A stretch of 64,000 nt of DNA from Pseudomonadota bacterium. Lineage in GTDB: Bacteria; Pseudomonadota; Alphaproteobacteria; Acetobacterales; Acetobacteraceae. A program made the translations under genes and the position numbers. This document shows positions 1 to 8,393 of this stretch, piece after piece; position 1 is the first letter of the stretch; the number at the start of each line of letters is the position of its first letter. A model generated the notes under the pieces. It was given only the letters and a program-made list of their open reading frames with translations, searched no databases and was not told the DNA's origin. Location: NCBI GenBank assembly GCA_021805565.1, contig JAJZFA010000043.1, positions 186,001 through 250,000 on the forward strand, written 5' to 3'.

Positions 1-201
1 GACCGGTTTGATGACCCACGGCAGGTCGAAGATCGCGACGGCGGCGCTGATCGTCACGGCATTCCAGTGCTGGGTTTCCTTCAGCCAGTGCGACAGGGGT
101 TGCCACATGATGCCGGACCTGGCCTGACCGATGCCTTCCACCGCATAGACGATAGCGAAAAACCACAGGGTGCGGCCGATGGCCGGATCTTCGGTTCGCA
201 T
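1..201 (-). CDS. MFS transporter, N-terminal part (runs off the window)
   Basis: The first 67 codons of a membrane transporter are present; the rest lies left of the window. The ATG at 201-199 is the first start after an in-frame TGA at 207-205. Residues 11-20 begin a hydrophobic helix (TLWFFAIVYA), followed by EGIGQARSGIMWQPLSHWLK and a second helix ending in the motif FDLPWVIKPV (58-67). The pattern 'QG...QPL..WLKE...LPWVIKP' at the first two helices is typical of the BT1/AmpG-like branch of the major facilitator superfamily, which are inner-membrane transporters. The substrate cannot be told from this fragment. It is the last gene of a leftward run of small genes, 65 bases after its neighbour. 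Family assignment is inference from the motif alone. Confidence 0.72.
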   Translation of the reverse strand, partial: MRTEDPAIGRTLWFFAIVYAVEGIGQARSGIMWQPLSHWLKETQHWNAVTISAAVAIFDLPWVIKPV

Positions 202-266
202 CGGTCAGCCGATGAACAAAAGCGATGCCTGCAACGCGACCGCCGTGCCGGACGGAAGCCGTTCTG

Positions 267-470
267 TCAGGTTCCGTGCCACCGGCGTCCGGCGGGCCGT
301 CCGTATGGGTCGGACCCGGCCAGCAAGCGCCGGTCCCTGGCGATCCAGCCCTGGGCGGCGGCCTCGGTTTCGAAGCCGGCGGCGGTTTGCGGCAGAGCGC
401 CGATCCGTTTGATTTCGACGGCGAAGGTATCGTCCGGCTGCCGGACAATCCGGTATGTGCTGTCTGCCAT
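267..470 (-). CDS. Small conserved-looking protein of unknown function
   Basis: This 67-residue protein starts at an ATG (470-468) with GGTGAG just upstream. It begins MADSTYRIVRQPDDTFAVEI and continues with a short segment rich in Ala, Gln and Glu around residues 28-45 (GFETEAAAQGWIARDRR), which reads like a beta-strand pair followed by a helix. No signal peptide or membrane segment is visible. I do not recognise a named family, but the compact fold pattern and normal codon use argue for a real gene. It lies between a 68-residue unknown and the MFS transporter start, all leftward, so the group may be one transcript. The reading frame on the opposite strand here is only a shadow. Confidence 0.55.
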   Translation of the reverse strand: MADSTYRIVRQPDDTFAVEIKRIGALPQTAAGFETEAAAQGWIARDRRLLAGSDPYGRPAGRRWHGT

Positions 471-531
471 TACTCACCATCCACGGGTGGCGGGCGATTG
501 GCCCGCGGCGGCCGAACGGCGCATGGGCGCT

Positions 532-738
532 TCACCGGTCCGCGCGAACCGGTTCGGCATCCCCGGCCTGGGTCGCCAGCGCCGCGGCGCGCTTGTCGCC
601 GATATACTGAAACGAACGGCCCCCGTGGACGGCGGTGGCCGGTTTGACCGCGCGTTGTTTGTCGTGGCAGGCCACGGCATTACGAACGCCGGCCATGCCC
701 AGACCACCGGTCGCGGTCTGGAACGCGATCCAGTTCAC
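532..738 (-). CDS. Small hypothetical protein, GTG start overlapping the upstream stop
   Basis: The main support is the junction: the GTG start (738-736) overlaps the TGA stop (737-735) of the gene before it in a GTGA arrangement, the usual sign of translational coupling. The 68 residues begin (M)NWIAFQTATGGLGMAGVRNA and end in a charged tail. Third codon positions are mostly G or C. No domain, signal or membrane span is clear; residues 12-22 are Gly/Ala-rich. A competing frame at 474-707 on the same strand is Arg/Pro-rich and looks like a shadow. Function unknown; I rate it slightly less likely real than its neighbours. Confidence 0.42.
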   Translation of the reverse strand: MNWIAFQTATGGLGMAGVRNAVACHDKQRAVKPATAVHGGRSFQYIGDKRAAALATQAGDAEPVRADR

Positions 739-1079
739 CGTGCGCCGCGGGAGATCATCAGCTTGATATAATCCGCTCGGCTGGTGCCGTCATACGACAT
801 GCCAAACGGTTTTTTTTCGCTGGCGGGAAGCTTGTTTTCGGGGGCGGCCGGCTTGGCCCGCTTCATCCGGGCGGTGGTCGGCGGCACGATCGATCGGGCG
901 ACGGCGACACTGAGTTCGGTCGCGCTGCGCGCCGATCCATCGGAGCGGCCTTCGCGCCAGGATGCGACGTCCTTGCGCAACTGGTCCTTCATCGCGTCGG
1001 CGGCGGTATCCGCCTGCACGGCGGTATCGTCGTCGACGGCGGTGTCGTCATGCGTCGGCTGATCGTCGGCTATGGTCAT
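735..1079 (-). CDS. Acidic N-terminal, basic C-terminal hypothetical protein
   Basis: This 114-residue protein begins at an ATG (1079-1077) with AAGGAAG about seven bases upstream, which decides the start over longer in-frame extensions. Residues 1-28 are very acidic and Asp/Thr/Ala-rich with repeats of the type DDTAV, followed by a helix (AADAMKDQLRKDVASWREGR). The second half is Lys/Pro/Ala-rich, ending SYDGTSRADYIKLMISRGAR. The layout suggests a partly disordered, cytoplasmic protein. No family is recognised. It is the first gene of a leftward set of three small genes and an MFS transporter; its stop overlaps the next start. Confidence 0.55.
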   Translation of the reverse strand: MTIADDQPTHDDTAVDDDTAVQADTAADAMKDQLRKDVASWREGRSDGSARSATELSVAVARSIVPPTTARMKRAKPAAPENKLPASEKKPFGMSYDGTSRADYIKLMISRGAR

Positions 1080-1378
1080 GCATTGCTTCCTTATCGCGGG
1101 CGATGACGGCGGCATTCCCTGGCGGATCGGGAATTGACAAGCCATGCCGACGGCATGCGGTTATGCCAGCACGCGCGTTGCTGATTGCTTTATGTGCGCA
1201 TGATCGGGCCTAAATGCAAGTCCGCCGGGCGATGCCGCTGGCGGCGGCGGACATTAGGTTGTAACCTTCCCAGGCTGAATTGGCGGCCACAAGCCAACAG
1301 GCGCTGGGTCTGGCAACCCGCTGCGTGGCGCGGTGCCGGAAACCGATGCATGATGCGTCTGGCACAAAGCCGCGGGCA
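1080..1378. other. Intergenic region without a supported gene
   Basis: About 300 bases separate two leftward small genes. The segment presumably carries the promoter of the gene starting at 1079, whose ribosome binding site is at its left edge. A rightward open frame across 1185-1445 has no ribosome binding site, overlaps the next gene antisense, and has a composition unlike a protein. I see no convincing promoter boxes or terminator hairpin. Confidence 0.5.
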
Positions 1379-1627
1379 TCATGTTTCATCGAATGACGGG
1401 GGTAAACGTCCGGCCTTGAAGATGATCGCCGGTTCGTCGTCGTAGTCGCCCAGTTCCGCGTCGCCCGAAGTTGAGAATGCGACGACTCCGGCCCGGGAAG
1501 GGGCCAGGTCTTCCGCTCGCTTGCGGGCGACCTCCACGGATCGGCAGCGAAGCGGCGTATCCGCGGTCAACCGTGTTCCCTTGCCTGCCGTAAATGCCTG
1601 AACAAGATAAAATGTCTCACGCGCCAT
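1379..1627 (-). CDS. Small hypothetical protein (82 aa)
   Basis: The ATG at 1627-1625 has AGGA about nine bases upstream. The protein begins MARETFYLVQAFTAGKGTRL and has a regular pattern: a strand (ETFYLVQAF), a segment with two Arg residues, a helix (SVEVARKRAEDLA), then strands (AGVVAFSTSGD) and an acidic loop (ELGDYDDEPAIIFKAG). This resembles small single-domain proteins common in alphaproteobacteria, but I cannot name the family. It stands alone leftward, divergent from the transglutaminase-like gene 111 bases away, so both promoters must lie in 1628-1738. Confidence 0.6.
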   Translation of the reverse strand: MARETFYLVQAFTAGKGTRLTADTPLRCRSVEVARKRAEDLAPSRAGVVAFSTSGDAELGDYDDEPAIIFKAGRLPPSFDET

Positions 1628-1738
1628 AACGATGGAGTCCTGACCTGACCTGCCGCCTAGGGCCTGGTTTCAACGCATAGCCTTACCGGGGCAGTCTAAC
1701 TGGCTTGCAACCGACACATTTTCCGAACAAGGATCACC

Positions 1739-2557
1739 ATGCAAATCCGCGTTGGCTATGAAATCGTTTACGACTGCGTGCAACCGACTCCGATGGTGTT
1801 GATGCTGCATGTTCATCATTCCCGAGTCGCCGATATCGTGGTCCCGGATCACCTGATGACAGACCCGGCCCTGCCGGTCCATGCCTATCACGATTCGTTC
1901 GGCAACTGGTGCACCCGGCTGGTCGCGCCGGCCGGGCGGACCCGGATCGTCAGCACGGCCGTGGTCAACGATGCCGGATTGCCGGACCCGGTTGTGCCAG
2001 GGGCGGACCAGCATGCGGTCCAGGATCTGCCGGACGACGCCTTGGTGTTCCTGCTGGGCAGCCGGTATTGCGAGACGGATCGGCTGTCGGAGACCGCCTG
2101 GGCAATGTTCGGGCACGGCCCGGCCGGCTGGGCGCGGGTGCAGGCGATTTGCGATTTCGTCCACAATCACATCGTGTTCGACTATCTGGCCGCGCGGTCC
2201 ACCAAGACAGCGTGGGAGGTCTTCAACGAAAAGCGGGGCGTCTGCCGCGACTATGCGCATCTGGCCGTGGCGCTGTGCCGCGCGATGAACATTCCGGCGC
2301 GGTATTGCACCGGCTATCTCAGCGACATCGGCGTACCGCCGCCGCATTCCCTGATGGATTTCGCCGGTTGGTTCGAGGCGTATCTGGGCGGCGCATGGCA
2401 TACGTTCGATCCGCGCAACAACAAGCCGCTGTACGGCCGGGTGCTGATCGCCCGCGGGCGCGATGCGGTGGACGTGCCGATCAGCAACACGTTCGGGCCG
2501 AACACGCTGGTTAGCTTTAAGGTGGTGGCGGACGAGGAAGCGCCCGCGAAGGGATAG
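1739..2557 (+). CDS. Transglutaminase-like (papain-fold) protein
   Basis: This 272-residue protein has a transglutaminase-type N-terminal region (1-110) and a papain-like core (about 135-230). The start is an ATG with AAGGATCACC directly before it. The nucleophile region is [20 protein letters not shown] with Cys169, followed by PARYCTGYL; the third catalytic position fits Asp224 in WHTFDPRNN. Where many family members have His-Ala-Trp, this one has [11 protein letters not shown] (206-216), so the usual His is absent; His221 is nearby but out of register. No signal peptide is seen, so it is probably cytoplasmic. Family proteins act as proteases, peptide amidases or crosslinkers; substrate unknown. 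It precedes thyX by 100 bases without obvious functional link. Confidence 0.85.
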   Translation: MQIRVGYEIVYDCVQPTPMVLMLHVHHSRVADIVVPDHLMTDPALPVHAYHDSFGNWCTRLVAPAGRTRIVSTAVVNDAGLPDPVVPGADQHAVQDLPDDALVFLLGSRYCETDRLSETAWAMFGHGPAGWARVQAICDFVHNHIVFDYLAARSTKTAWEVFNEKRGVCRDYAHLAVALCRAMNIPARYCTGYLSDIGVPPPHSLMDFAGWFEAYLGGAWHTFDPRNNKPLYGRVLIARGRDAVDVPISNTFGPNTLVSFKVVADEEAPAKG

Positions 2558-2657
2558 CGTCCGCCAGACCGGCGGCCAACCGGGATTGCCCGGCAATCGC
2601 GCTTTGTCGCGAGCCGCCGTCGCTGTATTGACCGGGCTCCGACCGGAGGACGCCGCC

Positions 2658-3590
2658 TTGGCCAACGATTCGCACACACCCGAACAGGCGGCGGCGATCG
2701 CCGACGCCCGCACCCGCGCTGCATCCACCATCCGCCCCACCGTCGCGGCGCTGGAGGCGATGCTGTTCCAGGCGGTTCCGGTGCTCGACCATGGGTTCGT
2801 CCGGGCGATCGACTATATGGGCGACGACGCGGCCATCGTGCAGGCCGCGCGCGTGTCCTATGGGCGCGGCACCAAGCGGGTGCAGGAAGATGCGGGCCTC
2901 ATTCGCTATCTCATGCGCCACCGCCACACCACGCCGTTCGAGATGTGCGAGATCAAGTTCCACGTCAAACTGCCGATCTTCGTTGCCCGCCAATGGATCC
3001 GCCATCGTACCGCCAGCGTGAACGAATACTCGGCGCGGTATTCCATCCTGGATAAGGAATTTTATATCCCGTCGCCCGAACACCTCGCCGCCCAATCGGC
3101 GGTCAACCGGCAGGGCAGGGGCGAGATCCTGGATGGGGCGGAGGCCGCCGAGGTCCTGGATTTGCTGCGCGGCGACGCCGAACGCACCTATACCCATTAT
3201 GCCAGCATGCTGAATGAGGGCGAAGGCGCGGACCCGGCCAAACGCGGGCTTGCCCGCGAACTCGCTCGGATGAACCTGACGCTGAACACCTACACGCAAT
3301 GGTACTGGAAAACCAACCTTCACAACCTGTTCCATTTCCTGTCGCTGCGGGCCGACCCGCACGCCCAGTATGAAATCCGCGTCTATGCGGACGCGATGCT
3401 GGCCATGACCGAGGCCTGGGTTCCGATCGCCGCCGCCGCATTCCGCGATTACCGGCTGGGTGCCGTCACACTGTCCGCCCAGATGGTCGCCGTGGTGAAG
3501 CGAATGCTGGCCGGGGAGGCCGTCACGCAGGACACCAGCGGCCTGAACCGGCGGGAATGGGTTGAATTCGCTGCTTATTTTCAGGCCTGA
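2658..3590 (+). CDS. thyX: Flavin-dependent thymidylate synthase ThyX
   Basis: ThyX makes dTMP from dUMP with methylenetetrahydrofolate and FAD-bound reducing equivalents from NADPH. The diagnostic ThyX motif is intact: [15 protein letters not shown] at about residues 115-129. I place the start at TTG 2658-2660, because GGAGGA lies eight bases upstream and there is no ATG in frame until the conserved region; this gives 310 residues, the usual length in alphaproteobacteria. Upstream in-frame codons overlap the transglutaminase gene in a different frame and have a shadow-like, Arg/Trp-rich composition. No thyA is present in the window; ThyX often replaces ThyA in this group. The kup gene follows after 171 bases in the same direction. 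Confidence 0.93.
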   Translation: MANDSHTPEQAAAIADARTRAASTIRPTVAALEAMLFQAVPVLDHGFVRAIDYMGDDAAIVQAARVSYGRGTKRVQEDAGLIRYLMRHRHTTPFEMCEIKFHVKLPIFVARQWIRHRTASVNEYSARYSILDKEFYIPSPEHLAAQSAVNRQGRGEILDGAEAAEVLDLLRGDAERTYTHYASMLNEGEGADPAKRGLARELARMNLTLNTYTQWYWKTNLHNLFHFLSLRADPHAQYEIRVYADAMLAMTEAWVPIAAAAFRDYRLGAVTLSAQMVAVVKRMLAGEAVTQDTSGLNRREWVEFAAYFQA

Positions 3591-3609
3591 GTCCGCCGGC
3601 GGGTCTTGT

Positions 3610-3633
3610 GCGCGCCTGGGGTTCCCGGCGCGC
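3610..3633 (+). promoter_or_regulatory. GC-rich hairpin between thyX and kup
   Basis: The arms GCGCGCC (3610-3616) and GGCGCGC (3627-3633) are perfect, and the inner GGG/CCC can also pair with one bulged T. No U-run follows, so it is not a standard terminator; it may be part of the kup leader or an attenuating structure. The role is inference. Confidence 0.3.
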
Positions 3634-3761
3634 CTCGCGGCAAGGTGCCCGCAACGGTTTGCTTGCCCCGGCCTGGGCGTAAGGGTAAGGGACGCCGCGT
3701 CCGGGACCGCGATCCCGCGGCGAACCGGGACGATTGCAATGCGCCGCATGAGGGTATCGAT

Positions 3762-5651
3762 TTGAGCCACGATCCGGACGCCGGCGAGCACGTCAGGCCA
3801 AAGCCGAACCTGGGTGTGCTGATCGCCGTGCTGGGCATCGTCTATGGCGATATCGGAACCAGCCCGCTGTATGCCTTCAAGGCCAGCCTGCAACTGTTCG
3901 ACGCCGCGAAGACCACGCAGGTGGAGATCATGGGCGTTCTGTCGCTGATCTTCTGGTCGCTGATCGTCATCGTGACGATAAAATACGTGCTTCTGGTGAT
4001 GCGGGCCGACAACCGCGGCGAAGGCGGCATTCTGGCGCTGATGGCCCTGGCGCAGCGCGTGTCGGTCGGCCCCCGCGTCAAGGGCGCCCTCGGACTGGTC
4101 GGGATCGCCGGCGCCTGCCTGTTCTTCGGCGATGGGGTGATCACCCCCGCGATCTCGGTGTTGTCGGCGCTGGAGGGGCTGGAAGTGTCGGCGCCCGACC
4201 TGAAATTCTATGTCCTGCCGATCAGCATCGGCGTGATCGTCGCATTGTTCACCATGCAGTACCACGGCACCGGCGGCGTCGGCAAAGTGTTCGGGCCGGT
4301 CATGGTGGCGTGGTTCTTCATTATCGGCCTGACGGGACTCGCCGAAATCGTGCCGCACCCGTATGTGCTGCTGGCGATTTCCCCCACCTACGCGATCGGC
4401 CTGTGCCTTCAGTATAAAGGCCTGGCGTTCTTCGTGCTGGGCGCCGTCGTGCTGTGCGTCACCGGGGCCGAGGCGCTGTATGCCGACATGGGGCATTTCG
4501 GTGCCAAACCCATCCGCATCACCTGGATGGTGTTCGTGCTGCCCAGCCTGATCCTGAACTATTTCGGCCAGGGCGCGCTGATGATCCGCGACCCGGCGGC
4601 GATCGAGAACCCGTTCTTCCTGCTGGGTCCGGAGTGGATGCGGTTGCCGATGGTCATCCTGGCCACGTTCGCCACGGTGATCGCCAGCCAGGCGGTGATC
4701 TCCGGCGCGTTCTCCATGGCCCGCCAGTGCATGCAACTGGGTTTCCTGCCGCGCATGACCGTGCGCCACACGTCGAATACCGAGGAAGGCCAGATCTACG
4801 TGCCGCAGGTAAACACCGCGCTGGCGGTCGGCGTCGTGCTGCTGGTGCTGGCATTCAAAACGTCGGACAATCTGGCTTCGGCGTACGGAATCGCGGTAAC
4901 CGGCACGTTTCTGTGTACCGCTGTCCTGGCGATGGTGGTGTTCCGCCGCCAGTTCCGCTGGTCGCGCGCGGCGGCGATCTCGGTGTTCGGCGCCTTGTTC
5001 CTGGTCGATACGGTGTTCTTCGCCGCCAACACGGTCAAAATTGTCGAGGGCGGCTGGGTGCCGCTGGTGCTGGGCGTCGCGTTGACCGGCATGATGACCT
5101 CGTGGAAGCGCGGCCGCGACGTGCTGCTGTCGCGCTGGAAACAGTCCAGCATGCCGCTGGCGCCGTTTCTCGCTCGGTTGCCGCAATCGCGGATTATCCG
5201 GGTGCCCGGCCTGGCGGTGTTCATGACCGGCAATCCGGACTACGTGCCGGCGTCGTTGCTGCACAACCTTAAGCACAACAAGGTGCTGCACGAGAACGTG
5301 CTGTTCGTGACCGTGGAAAACGAGGATGTGCCGGAAGTGTCGCAACGCCGCCGGGCCGAGGTGGCGCTGCTGGCACCCGGGATTCACCGGGTGGTTTTGC
5401 GCTATGGCTTCATGGAAAGTCCGAACATTCCGCGTGCGCTGGAGGAACTGACCGAAGCGCTGGAGGTGAAGGCGTCGCAGGCGAGCTATTTCCTGGGGCG
5501 GGAGGTATTGGTGCCGGGTATGGCGCCGAAACTGTCGTGGTGGCGGCGGGGCTTGTTCCTGTTCATGGCGCGCAACGCGGTGCCGGCGACGGAGTTCTTC
5601 CGCATTCCCAGCGACCGGGTGGTGGAACTGGGGGTTCGGATCACGATTTGA
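3762..5651 (+). CDS. kup: KUP-family potassium uptake protein
   Basis: Inner-membrane potassium transporter of the KUP/HAK/KT family, taking up K+ probably with protons. The first helix carries the family signature [15 protein letters not shown] near residue 25, and about twelve hydrophobic segments follow up to residue ~450, then a hydrophilic cytosolic C-terminal domain of about 170 residues ending [11 protein letters not shown] chose the TTG at 3762-3764: GAGGG lies seven bases upstream and the result is 629 residues, close to the 622 of E. coli Kup. The longer in-frame extension back to 3606 is Arg/Pro-rich and starts inside the hairpin. The gene faces the ABC operon end-to-end with 139 bases between. 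Confidence 0.95.
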   Translation: MSHDPDAGEHVRPKPNLGVLIAVLGIVYGDIGTSPLYAFKASLQLFDAAKTTQVEIMGVLSLIFWSLIVIVTIKYVLLVMRADNRGEGGILALMALAQRVSVGPRVKGALGLVGIAGACLFFGDGVITPAISVLSALEGLEVSAPDLKFYVLPISIGVIVALFTMQYHGTGGVGKVFGPVMVAWFFIIGLTGLAEIVPHPYVLLAISPTYAIGLCLQYKGLAFFVLGAVVLCVTGAEALYADMGHFGAKPIRITWMVFVLPSLILNYFGQGALMIRDPAAIENPFFLLGPEWMRLPMVILATFATVIASQAVISGAFSMARQCMQLGFLPRMTVRHTSNTEEGQIYVPQVNTALAVGVVLLVLAFKTSDNLASAYGIAVTGTFLCTAVLAMVVFRRQFRWSRAAAISVFGALFLVDTVFFAANTVKIVEGGWVPLVLGVALTGMMTSWKRGRDVLLSRWKQSSMPLAPFLARLPQSRIIRVPGLAVFMTGNPDYVPASLLHNLKHNKVLHENVLFVTVENEDVPEVSQRRRAEVALLAPGIHRVVLRYGFMESPNIPRALEELTEALEVKASQASYFLGREVLVPGMAPKLSWWRRGLFLFMARNAVPATEFFRIPSDRVVELGVRITI

Positions 5652-5790
5652 CGTCAGAGGCTGTAGGTTCCGGCTCGTTCGCGGCCGGTGGCCTGCGATA
5701 TCTGGCTTGGATGGGCTTTCAGCGGCGCGCACGACAAGGACGATACCAACGGTCGTTCATCACGGCCGCAGGCATGAGACGTCGGGTTTT

Positions 5791-7290
5791 TCAGTGCACG
5801 GCGGCGTACATAATCTTCTCCTCGGTGGCTTCGTCCATCGAGAATTCCTCCACGATACGGCCCTGGCGGGACACCAGGATGCGATCCGACAGGTTCAAAA
5901 TCTCGGGCAGGTAAGACGAAATCACCGCCACGGCGAGCCCAGAATCCGCCAGATCGTTGATCACGCGGTGTAGTTCGGCGATGGCGCCGACATCGACGCC
6001 GCGGGTTGGTTCGTCGAAAATCACCAGTTTAGGCTGTTGCACCAGCGACCGGGCGATCACCACTTTCTGCTGGTTGCCGCCCGATAGTTCGATCACGCTC
6101 GCCGCGTTGTCGATTGCGCGCACCGCCAGCTTGTCGGTCCAGCGTTTTGCCAGATCGACCATTTCCGTCCGGCTGACGATCATCCCGGCGCCTTGATCGG
6201 AGGCCAGATAGTTGAGGTAGATGTTTTCGGCGATCGACTTGGTTTCAAAAAAACCCTCGATCTTGCGGTCTTCGGTCACATAGACGATCCCGTCCTTCAC
6301 CGCCGGGCGGGGTGTGCGGTAGCGGATCGACTTGCCCTCCAGCCGGGTTTCGCCGCCGTGGAAGAAGTCGCGTTTTACCACTCCGGCAATGATTTTAGCG
6401 GTTTCCGTCCGCCCTGACCCGATCAGCCCGAAAATGCCGGTGATCTGCCCACTGTAGATCGACAGCGATGTATTGCGCACCATCCGTCCCATCGACAGGT
6501 TTTGCACGCTTAGTACCTTGCGCCCGTATGGCCGAGCGGTTCGGGTGGCGCGGGCAGACCCGTAGAGTTCGGCGGACAGCGTGCGCCCGACCATCGCGGC
6601 GATGATCTTGTTACGGTCGAAATTAGCGGCGGCGTCGGTGGCGATATGCCGGCCGTCGCGCAGAATGGTGATGCGGTCGGACACTTCCAGCGCCTCCTCC
6701 AGCGCGTGGGAGATGAATATGATCGACACGCCGTCCAGTTTCAGCCGCTTGATCAGGGCAAAGAAGTGGTATTTTTCTTCCGGCGTTAGTGTGGCGGTCG
6801 GCTCATCGAAGATGATGACTTTCGCCTTATGATGCACCGCGCGGGCGATTTCCACCATCTGCTTCTGTGCCGCGCCCAGTTGCGACACCAGCATGGTCGG
6901 ATCGACATGGAAGTTCAGCGACTGCAGGAACTGCTGCGCGGCGATATAGATACCACGCAGCCGGTTCAGGAATTTCTCGTTGCCCAGGTAGATGTTTTGG
7001 GCCACCGACAGCGATGGCACCAGGCTGGTTTCCTGGAAAACCATCGCGATGCCGTTGCGCAGCGCCTCGGCCGGGTTGGCGAACGACACCGGCTTGCCGT
7101 TCAGCAGCACCTGCCCTTTGGTCGCCTCATACACGCCGGCCATGATTTTGGTCAGCGTCGATTTTCCGGCACCGTTCTCACCAAGCAACGAATGGACCTC
7201 GCCCGGCGCCAGGGTGAAGTTCACCTCGCTCAGCGCGGCGACGCCGTGAAATTCCTTTGTGACGGACTTCAGTTCCAACACCGGCTGCAT
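5791..7290 (-). CDS. Ribose-type ABC importer ATPase (two nucleotide-binding domains)
   Basis: This 499-residue cytoplasmic protein powers the importer encoded by the same operon. It has the RbsA/XylG/MglA layout: domain 1 with P-loop GENGAGKST (37-45), QLGAAQKQMVEIARA signature region and Walker B VIIFDEPTATLT; domain 2 with the degenerate P-loop IFGLIGSGRTETA, signature LSGGNQQKVVIARSL and Walker B LVIFDEPTRGVD. The second-domain P-loop lacks the usual Lys, as is normal in this family. The ATG (7290-7288) shares one base with the stop of the upstream propeller gene (TGATG), so translation is probably coupled. It is the last gene of the operon. Substrate class (sugar, sugar alcohol, autoinducer or purine) cannot be told from the ATPase. 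Confidence 0.93.
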   Translation of the reverse strand: MQPVLELKSVTKEFHGVAALSEVNFTLAPGEVHSLLGENGAGKSTLTKIMAGVYEATKGQVLLNGKPVSFANPAEALRNGIAMVFQETSLVPSLSVAQNIYLGNEKFLNRLRGIYIAAQQFLQSLNFHVDPTMLVSQLGAAQKQMVEIARAVHHKAKVIIFDEPTATLTPEEKYHFFALIKRLKLDGVSIIFISHALEEALEVSDRITILRDGRHIATDAAANFDRNKIIAAMVGRTLSAELYGSARATRTARPYGRKVLSVQNLSMGRMVRNTSLSIYSGQITGIFGLIGSGRTETAKIIAGVVKRDFFHGGETRLEGKSIRYRTPRPAVKDGIVYVTEDRKIEGFFETKSIAENIYLNYLASDQGAGMIVSRTEMVDLAKRWTDKLAVRAIDNAASVIELSGGNQQKVVIARSLVQQPKLVIFDEPTRGVDVGAIAELHRVINDLADSGLAVAVISSYLPEILNLSDRILVSRQGRIVEEFSMDEATEEKIMYAAVH

Positions 7291-8393
7291 CACTTCGTCC
7301 CATCCGCGCCGAGATCGAGCGCGACCACCTGGTCCCCGCCCTTGCTTGCGATCCACAGGACACCGTCCCGCTCCACTGCCGAGGTCACCCCATGCCGCCG
7401 CCCTCCCGCCCGGCTGTGCATGCTGCGAACCGCCTCGAACGTCCCGTTTAGTTCGACGACCAGGCCATACGAGCGGGTCGGTGCCCAGGGCTTGAGGATG
7501 CCCATCTGCTTCAGCGCCCCGCCCTGCATCGGCTCGTGAAACGACATGCCGCTGCGCAGCGCGGGCGCCACCCAATAGGCGGGATCGACCTCGGCCATCA
7601 TCGCGTGGCGGTATGCCGGTTCGCGCATGATGAATTCGATCAACTGGCTGCGCGGCGCGAAGACCGACAGCCAGTAGCCGCCGCGCGCCGACCGCGACAG
7701 GCGCGCGGGATAGCCCGGCAGATCCTCCAGCACCGGTTTGGCGGCCTGCCGGCCAGCGCCGATACGGACCAGCCGCTTGCCCCAGCTTTCGCTGACCACC
7801 ATCTGGCCATCCGGTTCGGCCAGGATCCCGTTCGGAAAGCCCAGCCCGCCGGCAATCCGCGTTGCCCCGCCCGCGCCGATGTCGAACCGCCAGACCGACC
7901 CGCTGTGTCCGCTGCTCAGCAGATCGCGCTGCCAGCCGTCGATGGGATGTTCCGTCGATCCGACGCAGACCAGCAGGGTCCGGTCATCGGCGAAGTCCAT
8001 CGCCGTCACGCAGGACAGCGGCCGGGCGTCGGGGCTGCTCAATGTCCTGCTTGCGCCGCCTTCGTCGTACAGCACGATACCGCCGGCATCCGACGCCACT
8101 GCAAGCAGGCCGGAGGACGCACGCGCCATCGCGGTAACCGAACCCGCCGCGGTCAACACCGCCACCGGTTCGCCGCCATCCGCCGGGTCCAGCCGCAGCA
8201 CCTGGCCGCCGCTGCTAAACATCGGCCCGTTCGGTCCGGCGACGATGTTGTCCGGCGCAGGGACATCGATCGCGACAGAGGCGTTTTCCAGCAAGTTGTT
8301 GGGCTTCAGCGCGCCATCCAGCGGCGGCACCGTCACCGCCGAGGACCCGCGCCCCAACAGCCGGTCGAGGCTGCCGCGCAATGCTGCCATCAT
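7290..8393 (-). CDS. SMP-30/strictosidine-synthase-like beta-propeller protein
   Basis: A 367-residue protein beginning MMAALRGSLDRLLGRGS. It shows the repeating strand pattern of a six-bladed propeller, with landmark motifs GLGFPNGILAEPDGQMVVSE and LEDLPGYPARLSRS, the counterparts of FPNG and LPGYPDN in strictosidine synthase and gluconolactonase/APMAP proteins. Such enzymes are metal-dependent lactonases or esterases. No signal peptide is visible, so it is probably cytoplasmic. The start ATG (8393-8391) overlaps the TGA of the permease-propeller gene (ATGA), and its own stop overlaps the ATPase start, so it is embedded in the transport operon and likely acts on the imported compound. It is clearly diverged from the propeller fused to the permease. 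Substrate unknown. Confidence 0.82.
   Translation of the reverse strand: MMAALRGSLDRLLGRGSSAVTVPPLDGALKPNNLLENASVAIDVPAPDNIVAGPNGPMFSSGGQVLRLDPADGGEPVAVLTAAGSVTAMARASSGLLAVASDAGGIVLYDEGGASRTLSSPDARPLSCVTAMDFADDRTLLVCVGSTEHPIDGWQRDLLSSGHSGSVWRFDIGAGGATRIAGGLGFPNGILAEPDGQMVVSESWGKRLVRIGAGRQAAKPVLEDLPGYPARLSRSARGGYWLSVFAPRSQLIEFIMREPAYRHAMMAEVDPAYWVAPALRSGMSFHEPMQGGALKQMGILKPWAPTRSYGLVVELNGTFEAVRSMHSRAGGRRHGVTSAVERDGVLWIASKGGDQVVALDLGADGTK

Noticed and set aside
2517-5732. Very long leftward open frame (over 1000 codons) opposite thyX and kup
   Set aside because: It is antisense to two well-recognised genes, is His/Gln/Arg-rich with no domain, and has no ribosome binding site. High GC content makes such shadows common.
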